Of a DNA stretch of 64,000 nt, positions 40,777 through 48,335 are shown one piece after another (the first letter of the stretch is position 1; every line of letters starts with the position of its first letter). Source of the DNA: Exilibacterium sp. (GTDB taxonomy: Bacteria > Pseudomonadota > Gammaproteobacteria > Pseudomonadales > Cellvibrionaceae); NCBI GenBank assembly GCA_028280195.1, contig JANQMH010000099.1:1-64000 (forward strand), read 5' to 3'. A program made the translations under genes and the position numbers. Under the pieces are notes generated by a model. That model was not told where the DNA came from, ran no database searches, and was given only the letters and a program-made list of their open reading frames with translations.

Positions 40777-40855
40777 GGCTAACGCTCAAACCGGCCGGCG
40801 CATCGCCCGCCCGAGTGCCTTTGCCCCTTATACTGCTATTCGCGGCTTGTAAAAT
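40777..40855 (-). other. attC-like recombination element (weak)
   Basis: Read on the minus strand, this stretch starts directly at the methyltransferase stop codon and ends in TTTGAGCGTTAGCC, a typical attC right half with R' box GTTAGCC. The left half (TTTTACAAGCCGC) is only a partial match to an R'' box. The 79-bp size fits. The SH3 gene starts 17 bp beyond. Confidence 0.4.
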
Positions 40856-41641
40856 TTACACACACCGACTCAACAGCATTGTTGAACAGATTATTTCCGT
40901 TTCGAGGGTCTCATTCTCTTCTTCTTGTTGCTTGATGTAATCATCAAACAGGCTTTTCTGGTCTGGGTGTATTTTTATAAGTTCCTGACATCTGTGGCGA
41001 ATACCCTTGTAAATAATATCATCAGCTTCCTTTATGGCATCGTTTTCCATAACAATTTCATCAATGACGGTCATCCCTGCATCAGAAATTCCATTTAGAA
41101 GTACCGACTTTTTTCTATAGGAAGGATGGCTATATTCACTTTCATGATCAATATAGCCGTCATCGATGATAACCAGACCACCCTCATTCAAACAGTTCGA
41201 TAGTTGCGTCAATGTTGAGTAATAATCACCTAAAACTGGCCCGATTGCTCCAAGGATAATGATATCGTAGCTCCCTATTTCATGGATTTTTATCCGAATA
41301 TCGCCACACTCAAAGTGACAGTATTCCTCAATATTGAACTCTCGTGCTTTATCTCTGGCCTCTTCAATAAATTCCTCAATCGCATCAATTCCGTAACACT
41401 GACATTTCAGTTCCTTTGATACAGTTACAGAAACAGCGCCTTTTCCACAGCCTAAATCAAGGATTCTCAGGTTTGAGTAATTAGTCGTATGCGCTTTTAT
41501 CAGTTTAAGAACTGTCTCTGGAGAAGTACCAATTTCCCATATATCTTGAAGAATATAAGGCAAAAAGGGAAATAATTTACTGTTTGTTCCATCCAGAGAA
41601 AGAACAACGCTTTCTTCGACAGTATCTGACATGTTATTCAT
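40856..41641 (-). CDS. Class I SAM-dependent methyltransferase
   Basis: 261 residues. LRILDLGCGKGAVSVTV at about 58-74 is motif I for SAM binding, CYGIDAIEEFIEEA is the post-I acidic strand, and YDIIILGAIGPVLGDY is motif II. Substrate is unknown. ATG 41641 has GAGG 4 bases upstream. Base composition is distinctly AT-richer than the flanking core genes. The gene is tightly bracketed by two attC-like elements (15 bp before, 0 bp after), consistent with a single-gene cassette. Confidence 0.8.
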   Translation of the reverse strand: MNNMSDTVEESVVLSLDGTNSKLFPFLPYILQDIWEIGTSPETVLKLIKAHTTNYSNLRILDLGCGKGAVSVTVSKELKCQCYGIDAIEEFIEEARDKAREFNIEEYCHFECGDIRIKIHEIGSYDIIILGAIGPVLGDYYSTLTQLSNCLNEGGLVIIDDGYIDHESEYSHPSYRKKSVLLNGISDAGMTVIDEIVMENDAIKEADDIIYKGIRHRCQELIKIHPDQKSLFDDYIKQQEEENETLETEIICSTMLLSRCV

Positions 41642-41655
41642 TCTTCCTCATACAC

Positions 41656-41746
41656 GCATAACGCTTGCAGCACAGACCACATTGTGGCGAAGCCACATCT
41701 TTAGCTGTCCGGCGCCAGAGGCGCCTAGCTCGTTGATTGGTTATAT
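41656..41746 (-). other. attC-like recombination element (weak)
   Basis: On the minus strand the 91-bp element runs from ATATAAC to GTTATGC, with internal perfect hairpins TGTGGC-TTC-GCCACA and GGCGCC-TCT-GGCGCC. The outer boxes pair (ATAAC with GTTAT), but the inner L boxes do not pair well, so this could be another folded repeat. Confidence 0.4.
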
Positions 41747-42092
41747 ATTTTAACTGACAGCATATACCACAATTAGTGAAGCGTATTGACATAGCTCAAG
41801 ATCTCGCTCTCTGTTTGGCGTTTTCTCAGAAAGTTTTTCGCCAGGGTAAGCCCTTATCTTTTTGCGTTAACCTTGCTCCAGCCACTCGCGGGCTTTCATA
41901 CCGACCCCCTATGCAAAACGCCGGTAGCAGGGGCAACTACACGGCACCATTGCAAACAACGATGCGACAGCAAACCGGCATGACGCTACTCGAAGCACTA
42001 GAAGCTGTTGGGGTATATGCGGTCAGGTATTAGGTTACAAGTCAGTCAACTTCGCTATCACAACCACGCTCTGAGAACGTGGCTTTATGCTT
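41747..42092. other. 346-bp stretch without a convincing gene
   Basis: A plus-strand frame at 41776-42033 (85 codons) lacks any recognisable family and a ribosome site. On the minus strand a hairpin CCACGTTC-TCA-GAGCGTGG at about 42062-42080 follows the gene at 42093 and may act as its transcript end, though no T tract is attached. Confidence 0.5.
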
Positions 42093-42614
42093 TTACTTTG
42101 AATCCAGTTCCATTTTCATTACCATGCTTTTAATTGCTCCATCTGTCTTGGTCTGCAGAATATAACCACGCCTTGAATCGAAGAAGGTCTCACCAGTAAA
42201 CAGGTAATATTCGGTATCAGAGTTTTTTCGTATCTCAGTAAGATCTACTATTGGGGTAATATATTTTACAATATCATCCTCGCTTGTAATTTTAAAATTA
42301 TATCTATTCAACAGAAACTGAACTAATTCACTCGTTTGGCTATATAAAAAATATTCTTCCGGATTATTTTTGTTATAAATAATTAAAAAACCGGAATCCC
42401 AAGTATAGTAATCTTTTGCAATGGCAACTTTAATACGGTTAAAGTCAGGATAGAGTTTCTTGAAAGGTATTTTAAATGGTATGGGGTTAAATTCGATATA
42501 TCTATTTACAAACTCTTTCTTTAGCCTGTTTTCCCAGTCATCCGTCGAAGACGCAGGAAGGCCGTAAGTTACACATGTTATTAAAATAAATATAGACAAG
42601 AGTCTTTTCTTCAT
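42093..42614 (-). CDS. Hypothetical secreted protein
   Basis: 173 residues starting with a clear signal peptide (MKKRLLSIFILITCVTYGLP then ASS). The mature part is charged, with repeated Tyr/Asp and no motif I know; DLTEIRKNSDTEYYLFTGE and FFDSRRGYILQTKTDG look like beta strands. AT-rich. ATG 42614 has AAGGTG upstream at a long spacing. It lies 48 bp downstream of the DUF4124 gene on the same strand, so the two may be co-transcribed. Confidence 0.6.
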   Translation of the reverse strand: MKKRLLSIFILITCVTYGLPASSTDDWENRLKKEFVNRYIEFNPIPFKIPFKKLYPDFNRIKVAIAKDYYTWDSGFLIIYNKNNPEEYFLYSQTSELVQFLLNRYNFKITSEDDIVKYITPIVDLTEIRKNSDTEYYLFTGETFFDSRRGYILQTKTDGAIKSMVMKMELDSK

Positions 42615-42662
42615 GGCAGCCCATTCACCTTATTAAGGATAGCATTGATTTCATATAATATT

Positions 42663-43193
42663 TTATAGGCCTGAAGAAAAAACGCACTCTGCTGTCATCC
42701 TGCGCCCTTCAGCTGCAGCCGATGATCCTCCGGAAAACTCTCCGTTTCTTATTTGCTGATATTTTTCCTCGCTGGTTAGCAAAGCAATCGTTTTATCACT
42801 GAAATTGCACACGGATTCACCACTCATCTCATTGTTTAAGATTACATGACATCTACCCTTGTTTTTACCTATGATTTTGTTTTCCACTTTGCCAAAAAGT
42901 GGAAGTTCAAATGAGTGCACATAGGGTTTACATTTTTTCAGGCTGTCGAGATATTTGATGCCACTTTCTTGAAGTATTTTGAGCTTCTCAGCCTCCGGTA
43001 ATTTTCCACTGGAATTAGAGGGGGGGCTACCTGTCGATTTCTTTTCCATACTTTCTTCCCGAGTTCCACTTTTGCAGGGTCTGTCTGTGAATTCTACTTT
43101 TCCCGCCGCATTTGTGCACTTGTATATAGCTGCAGAGGCAGGCAAAGAAAACAACATAAGGTTGCATATAAAAATAATATAAATATTTCTCAT
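42663..43193 (-). CDS. DUF4124-domain secreted protein
   Basis: 176 residues with a signal peptide ending SLPASAA, then AIYKCTNAAGKVEFTDRPCK, the DUF4124 signature in which two Cys are likely to form a disulfide. The rest has four more Cys and no known domain. DUF4124 proteins are common exported proteins of proteobacteria without assigned role. Shares strand and AT-rich base use with its neighbour at 42093. Confidence 0.75.
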   Translation of the reverse strand: MRNIYIIFICNLMLFSLPASAAIYKCTNAAGKVEFTDRPCKSGTREESMEKKSTGSPPSNSSGKLPEAEKLKILQESGIKYLDSLKKCKPYVHSFELPLFGKVENKIIGKNKGRCHVILNNEMSGESVCNFSDKTIALLTSEEKYQQIRNGEFSGGSSAAAEGRRMTAECVFSSGL

Positions 43194-43527
43194 CGTCAGT
43201 GCTCTCGTATCAAGGTATTTTCAGAAGTGGCATTGCCCCGGAAACCGTTTTTACAGCTTATACTCAATGTTCGACTTTTCTATGAGCAATACCTGTAAGC
43301 AAGCGTGCCGCCAGGGAAGATTATCTAAATTTTTAGAAGGCCTTGGCAGATAAGTAACCACGTGTAGTATAGCGGTACTGTAGTAATTTGTAAGCACCTG
43401 AGCTTGGCCACTATGTTCATTACCAGCTATCAATAAAGACTGCCGTATCGCCTTTGACAATGCCTGTTTTCGATAATTTGGCTGATGGTATAACTCGTGC
43501 TGTCAACGCCTCTCACGTTAATAGCCA

Positions 43528-43829
43528 CTAACTCAGACATATTCCAGGCGCACTCCGATCCATCTCCAGCAATTCACCACGGCGCATATCAACGTTAAGT
43601 GCGAGGGTGATCAACGGCGTCTGCGATTGACATAAGCAATATTTAGTGAAGAAGGCATCAGGTCATAGCCACGTTGCCGACGGTGTTCATTGCCCCGTTC
43701 GCGGGCGCATTTAAGCTCTTCGTCGCGTTCACCGGGATCGGTAAATAACCGCCGGCTCTCATTTTCAGTTAAATAGGCAGGGCGCGCGGTCAGCGCGCCA
43801 CGCACGATTAACTTGCCAGGTATTGTCGG
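43528..43829 (-). pseudogene. Phage-type tyrosine integrase, central fragment with frameshift
   Basis: Minus-strand frame from 43829 gives AYLTENESRRLFTDPGERDEEL and then CARERGNEHRRQRGYDLMP, which match the segment before the catalytic domain of island-type tyrosine integrases. After a one-base frameshift near 43620 the frame continues as QTPLITLALNVDMRRGELLE, i.e. the block with the first catalytic Arg (usual form PLI-x-LALNTGMRRGEL). A stop at 43528 ends it; the N-terminal arm-binding domain and the C-terminal H-x-x-R and Tyr are missing. Non-functional. Confidence 0.8.
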
Positions 43830-43835
43830 CTAAAA

Positions 43836-44600
43836 TTACCTCTCTGCCTCTGCTATGACTTCAAAGTTATGAATATTTTTCAGCACGCCATTTTCCCATC
43901 CGCCGACAACAAGGTCATCTGCCTGGGCTTTGAGCGCAGCCGCCACTTCGCCGGCAAAGTGAGCATCCCTTCCACTTTCATCGGTAAACGTATCAAAAAT
44001 AGCGTAAGTATTGCTATTTAATTTAAGGGATGTCCATAGCAAGGTCTTCGGTTCGGTTTGCTCGATTATCGGAGCAGCGCCTGTCAACAACTGCTCTAAC
44101 GCCTGTTCTTTTCCCGCCTGTGCATTCAGTACAATATAGGTCGCTTGTGTTGCACTTGCTGAATTTTTCCCAGGTTTCTTGTAAGATAAAACCGTAGAAT
44201 TAGTGATATTAGCGACAATTCCCTTATCCCAACCTTGCGCAACCAGAGTATCAGCATTAGCATTCAATGCGGCGGCTACTTGACCTGCAAAGTGTTCAGC
44301 TCTGCCGGCTTCATTCGGGAAAAAATCAAAAATTCCAAAACTACCGTCTGTTTTTTTAAGGGCATACCAATATAATGTATTAGGTTCAGTTTTGGTGACA
44401 AGCTTTGCTCCTTCCGTAAGAAAATTAGCAAGGTTTTTGTCTTGGCCTGATTGGGCTTTAAACGGAATGTAAGTTGCTTCTTTCATAGTAGGCTCCTGTT
44501 GTAATGTATTTTGGGCATGGGACACCGTTGCATTCATTAGAACGAATAGCGATGTTGTTAGATAAAGGCCCGTTTTGCGTATTGAGTTTGGTACTTTCAT
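43836..44600 (-). CDS. Exported protein with two ABM (monooxygenase-like) domains
   Basis: 254 residues. A signal peptide ends near VSHAQ, then two copies of an antibiotic-biosynthesis-monooxygenase-like dimeric barrel follow: about 44-135 (ATYIPFKAQSGQDKNLANFL, FGIFDFFPNEAGRAEHFAG) and about 152-250 (ATYIVLNAQAGKEQALEQLL, YAIFDTFTDESGRDAHFAG). The repeats align closely, so it is an internal duplication that could form a pseudo-dimer. Relatives are quinol monooxygenases or heme-binding proteins; export is unusual. Divergent from a GlxA-type regulator. Confidence 0.75.
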   Translation of the reverse strand: MKVPNSIRKTGLYLTTSLFVLMNATVSHAQNTLQQEPTMKEATYIPFKAQSGQDKNLANFLTEGAKLVTKTEPNTLYWYALKKTDGSFGIFDFFPNEAGRAEHFAGQVAAALNANADTLVAQGWDKGIVANITNSTVLSYKKPGKNSASATQATYIVLNAQAGKEQALEQLLTGAAPIIEQTEPKTLLWTSLKLNSNTYAIFDTFTDESGRDAHFAGEVAAALKAQADDLVVGGWENGVLKNIHNFEVIAEAER

Positions 44601-44718
44601 CTTTTTAACCTCATCCTGTCATTGAGCCGCTATTCTATGCCTATGAAATGCTTGACCAGCAGTGGCAAAAAAGACATCATACGTGCAATATTTGCCAGAC
44701 ATGGAGATCTGCCGATTA

Positions 44719-45714
44719 ATGACGACCATTGTGATTCTTTCCATTAACAATGCATTGCCATCAGCTTTAATGGGCATAAAAGATATACTGGCATTAAGTG
44801 GCTTGCACTTTGTCCAGAAATCTGACGGTAATGCATCTGCGAAGATTGACTGGAAGCCAACCGTCATATTGGCCAGCCATGATGGAAAGCCAATTACTGA
44901 TGGGCATGGGAGGAACTTCGAGGTTGATTCTGACCTGGACGCCGTTGGTCATTGCGATGCCGTGTTAGTACCCGGCTTCGTTCCAGACAGACAAGGCTGC
45001 CCTCCTTACTCAATGACAGACTCGCTCACGAAATCCTGGTTGAAAGCGTGTCATCGACAAGGAACGCTTGTATGTGGCTCTTGTAGTGGGGTGTTTGCGC
45101 TTGGTGAGGCTGGAATTCTTAATAATAGGCGATGTACGACCACATGGTGGTTACACGATGAATTAAAAATGCGTTTTCCCAAAGCAAATGCAGAATGGGC
45201 TAGCGAGTTAATCGACGATCATGGCGTTATTAGTGCTGGTGGCCCACTTTCTTGGGTAACTATCACACTGCATATCATTAAACAGCTTGCCGGCATCGAA
45301 ACAGCGAAGGTAGTGGCTGATTTTTCAGTCGTTGACTCAGTGCCAAAGTCACAAAATTTGTATGTACCGGAAGGTTATCAAACGTCAAAGAATCCATTCC
45401 TGGAAAAAGCGGAATATGCCATTCGCAAAGCGCACTATCAATCCGTGAGCGCCAGGGATTTATCCAGGATAATGGCTATTTCTGAGCGAACATTAAACCG
45501 TAAGTTGAAGGAACTGACAGGTGAAACGCCCAAATCATTTATCGATGGTGTTCGAATAAGCCATGCTTGTACATTACTGGTCACCACAAAAAAACCGGTG
45601 AAAGAAATCGCTTTCTCACTAGGTTATTCCGACGATAGTGTATTTCGTCGCCTTTTCAAACAGAAAATGAAAATGACCCCATTAAACTATCGGCAAGAAA
45701 GAGTCCATAGTTAA
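44719..45714 (+). CDS. GlxA-type regulator (DJ-1/PfpI plus AraC HTH)
   Basis: 331 residues from ATG 44719, where the first strand (TIVILSINNALPSALMG) begins; an ATG at 44701 is an alternative. Residues 1-190 are a DJ-1/PfpI domain with VCGSCSGVFALGEAG at the nucleophile elbow; the C-terminal 100 residues are AraC helices (LSRIMAISERTLNRKLKELTG, VKEIAFSLGYSDDSVFRRLF). It probably controls the divergent ABM-domain gene, about 120 bp away. The only plus-strand gene in the island. Confidence 0.85.
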   Translation: MTTIVILSINNALPSALMGIKDILALSGLHFVQKSDGNASAKIDWKPTVILASHDGKPITDGHGRNFEVDSDLDAVGHCDAVLVPGFVPDRQGCPPYSMTDSLTKSWLKACHRQGTLVCGSCSGVFALGEAGILNNRRCTTTWWLHDELKMRFPKANAEWASELIDDHGVISAGGPLSWVTITLHIIKQLAGIETAKVVADFSVVDSVPKSQNLYVPEGYQTSKNPFLEKAEYAIRKAHYQSVSARDLSRIMAISERTLNRKLKELTGETPKSFIDGVRISHACTLLVTTKKPVKEIAFSLGYSDDSVFRRLFKQKMKMTPLNYRQERVHS

Positions 45715-45812
45715 AGACAAGGTTTTACAGTGCGACAGTACGGCTCCTTTCGGCCCGTATATTCACTTTTAAAAGTTACCCACCAACTGCTTTTACTTTA
45801 AAAGAAATTGTA

Positions 45813-46055
45813 TCAAGTTGACATTAAACTCTTCAACAATCCATCCGGGTTATTCAAATCATAAAATTCAATTTTCTCACCCAAATATTTTACCAATGGA
45901 TGTTCTTCGATACCCTTGTCAATAATCTTAATTCCACGATCACGACCACCTGTATTAAGAGCCAGTTCTAGGTCATCCTTTTTATATGCATACACAATAA
46001 AACCAAAGCCACCGTGAGAATAGTCTACAATGACTAGAAACTTTTTCTTGTCCAT
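45813..46055 (-). CDS. Candidate immunity protein
   Basis: 80 residues, mixed alpha/beta prediction by eye, with no signal peptide and no family that I recognise (starts MDKKKFLVIVDYSHGGFG). It starts 1 bp after the stop of the upstream secreted toxin-like gene, on the same strand, so the two are almost certainly co-translated. Small, cytoplasmic, unique genes placed directly after polymorphic toxins are usually their immunity proteins; this assignment rests on context only. Confidence 0.55.
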   Translation of the reverse strand: MDKKKFLVIVDYSHGGFGFIVYAYKKDDLELALNTGGRDRGIKIIDKGIEEHPLVKYLGEKIEFYDLNNPDGLLKSLMST

Positions 46056-46056
46056 A

Positions 46057-47472
46057 TTAGAAACTTCCGGCTATAGGAATAAACCTTACTGGAAGTGCAC
46101 TTACGGGAGAGGGGGCCGTCGCTTCCCACCCTCCGCCATTCCTATGTGTACCATCTTCGCAGTCTATTGAATCAACTCTAGTAAACAGACTTAATAGCGG
46201 AATGTTACTTTGCTTCACAACAAAATAACCCGCTCTAGGTTCACCACAAAGAGCTAAGAGTTCCATTGCAATTTCACTATTTGGGTATGCTAAATATGTA
46301 AAAAATACATCTCCACCTACTGGTGTATTGGGATTGATTATTTCTCCAGAAGCAGCGATTGCGTCTCTTCCTATCGCCGTTGTATAGTGGAAAACCATGC
46401 GATTTTCAGCAACTCTACCATTCGCCCATTCAGCTAAATCTAGTATGTAGAGAAGATAACCAAGCCACCCCAATTTTGGGAGTCTTGGGGCCCTTGGCTT
46501 CTCTCTGTCACCAGGAACCGGAATTGCCCCCGGGGCAGAAACGATTTGGCCAGGACTTGGAAAAATGACGGTAGCCTGAAGAACACTGCTTAAAATAGTT
46601 TCAATTTGCAAAATGTCAGAAACACCAGCTTTATCCTCTTGATCTAACAGTATCGGATCAAGTAGGCTTACGGTGTTTCTCGCATCCTGATTGAAATGAG
46701 AATAATCATAAACTAACTTTCGTTCTTCCGCAGTGACCCGTAGTGTCCATACTTCTTGTAGCGAATCATATTGGCAACTAACCCAAGTGCATCCGTTCGG
46801 TGGTGAGGATGGATCGTAGGGATCTTCATCTGGAAGAACTAACGTTTGGCCATTACTAGTTAATGTAAATCCCCAAAAACGCAAGTAATCTGCATACCAC
46901 CAGGCTGTATAAGTCCGTCCGACCTCAACACTATACCATTCATTCGCAAGAGCTTTTCTTTCGAAATAGAACTCATCAAGAACCCATTCGTAGACCTCGT
47001 CAAAGTAAGCCTGAAACTCAGAATCGATTGCTCTAACACTAATTGGTGTCGTATTAGCTACGGTATTGGAAAAAACGATTTGATCAGGTGCCCCGGGTAT
47101 TACTAAACTTAGGTTACGTAGATTTAAATCAAAAAAACCATCCAAATTAAAATCGCCGGCAAAGATTTGAATTGTAGCTTCAGGCCAATTCTCAAGGACA
47201 GTCTTTTCTGAACTCGATAAGTCACCTATTATATCAAAGGTGCCATTTCCTTTATTTTCAAGAATAAAATCATCAACGGGAGTAGGAAGAACAATAGGTA
47301 TAGATATTTCACCATGTAGAATGACAATTTGGGGCTTTTGCCTGACATATAGGTCTTGGATTCCATCGTTATTATGGTCACCCACACGCACTTCATAGTT
47401 TTCATCAAATCCTTCTGCTATTGCGCAATTAGAAAGCAACAAGCTGACTAGTAGCGATAACAGTACTTTCAT
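46057..47472 (-). CDS. Secreted FG-GAP protein with C-terminal ADP-ribosyltransferase-like (HYD1) toxin domain
   Basis: 471 residues. A signal peptide (cleavage after AIA near residue 19; NCAIA is not a good lipobox) is followed by VCBS/FG-GAP-like Ca-binding motifs VGDHNNDGIQDLYV and AGDFNLDGFFDLNL. The last 120 residues hold FHYTTAIGRDAIAASGEI, GGDVFFTYLAYP and GGGWEATAPSPV, resembling the H, Y and E/D strands of HYD1-type ART toxins (with Phe for the middle Tyr). Known relatives poison cells by ADP-ribosylation. AT-rich; one base upstream of a small probable immunity gene, and 46 bp after an attC-like site. Confidence 0.65.
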   Translation of the reverse strand: MKVLLSLLVSLLLSNCAIAEGFDENYEVRVGDHNNDGIQDLYVRQKPQIVILHGEISIPIVLPTPVDDFILENKGNGTFDIIGDLSSSEKTVLENWPEATIQIFAGDFNLDGFFDLNLRNLSLVIPGAPDQIVFSNTVANTTPISVRAIDSEFQAYFDEVYEWVLDEFYFERKALANEWYSVEVGRTYTAWWYADYLRFWGFTLTSNGQTLVLPDEDPYDPSSPPNGCTWVSCQYDSLQEVWTLRVTAEERKLVYDYSHFNQDARNTVSLLDPILLDQEDKAGVSDILQIETILSSVLQATVIFPSPGQIVSAPGAIPVPGDREKPRAPRLPKLGWLGYLLYILDLAEWANGRVAENRMVFHYTTAIGRDAIAASGEIINPNTPVGGDVFFTYLAYPNSEIAMELLALCGEPRAGYFVVKQSNIPLLSLFTRVDSIDCEDGTHRNGGGWEATAPSPVSALPVRFIPIAGSF

Positions 47473-47517
47473 TGATCTGCCCTTCTGGATTTTAAGTTGT
47501 AAGTGCCTGGCTGAAGA

Positions 47518-47594
47518 TTATAACGCCGGGCTAACCCGCAACTATGCAGTTGCGAAGCAACGGAATAACTGTTGGATTGCGCCCTCGGTTATGC
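47518..47594 (-). other. attC-like recombination element
   Basis: Read on the minus strand, 77 bp starting 1 base after the stop of the gene at 47596. R boxes GCATAAC and GTTATAA pair; after an unpaired 3-base spacer on each side, GGGC(G)CAA pairs with TTAGCCC leaving an unpaired base on one side; the loop carries the hairpin GTTGC-TTC-GCAAC. This is the folded arrangement of integron attC sites. No cassette integrase is in the window. Confidence 0.55.
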
Positions 47595-47595
47595 T

Positions 47596-47937
47596 TTACT
47601 TAAGTGTTATAGCCACAATCACAGGTCTGTTGTCGAGCGAACAACCCCCACCATGAATAACGAGATTTACTTGCTTCTGAGCGGTATACGCTGTGAGCAA
47701 CATCGATCTGCTGATATTTGATGCCGGCTCTACGTGGTAAGCATCTACTTTGGTGCATTGTGCTGGATTAGTAAGAAGACTTTGGTCAGTGACAACAGTT
47801 AGGGACTCATTCGGAGCGTTTACAGTTCCAACCCAGTTACCGATGGAAGTTACCATAACATCACCCGTAGCCTGATTGGCAATCGCTGGTAGAGATAGAA
47901 ATAAACCTAATAACGGTAATAATTTTCTTACTTTCAT
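47596..47937 (-). CDS. Small secreted hypothetical protein
   Basis: 113 residues: signal peptide ending at about residue 20 (LSLPAIANQ), then a short beta-rich mature chain with two Cys (QCTKV and GGCSLDN) that could form one disulfide, ending in VIVAITLK. No family recognised. Single gene followed at once by an attC-like site, so it looks like a cassette gene. A weak purine tract (GGGAGTG) precedes ATG 47937. Confidence 0.65.
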   Translation of the reverse strand: MKVRKLLPLLGLFLSLPAIANQATGDVMVTSIGNWVGTVNAPNESLTVVTDQSLLTNPAQCTKVDAYHVEPASNISRSMLLTAYTAQKQVNLVIHGGGCSLDNRPVIVAITLK

Positions 47938-48335
47938 TTATCACTCCCTTTTAAACATAACGTCTATATCGCATATGCGCATTATCATGACATCAAAAAC
48001 CGACCAGACATCACAAGCGCCTGATTTAGAAAGAAGAAATTCAGAAACCCACAAAATCCATTCCGCAGCTGCCGAGGGGCTCCCTGTAGCCAATAATAAT
48101 GAGTTCCTACTACCCACACTGCCGGCACTCGACTATCCCTGATTCTGTAATACTTTCCATCACAGTGCCAGCAAAAAGCAAGCATTGATTAGAGAGAAAA
48201 TGGACATACCGGCGAGAAATATATTTTATTCGAACAGACAGGGCATCACTTAATCAATCACAGATATAAGCCCCGAAAAACCCGCCCGCAACCCATGGCA
48301 GCTATTTGCATCCATGCACTACACTTTTACTGCCT
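47938..48335. other. 398-bp stretch without a convincing gene
   Basis: Right edge of the AT-rich island. A plus-strand frame from ATG 47986 gives 51 residues (ends LLPTLPALDYP), but ribosome site and homologues are lacking. Base composition changes back to core level by about 48300, so the island boundary is here. Confidence 0.5.

Noticed and set aside
41776-42033. 85-codon plus-strand frame between the methyltransferase and the secreted protein
   Set aside because: No ribosome site, no recognisable domain, and it lies against all neighbours; could be part of a dispersed element but cannot be supported.
43251-43460. 69-codon minus-strand frame downstream of the integrase remnant
   Set aside because: Residue use looks almost protein-like, but no family, signal or ribosome site could be recognised; may be decayed sequence.
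47986-48141. 51-codon frame with a Pro/Leu-rich tail that could be taken for a peptide precursor
   Set aside because: No modification or export genes nearby and no ribosome site.
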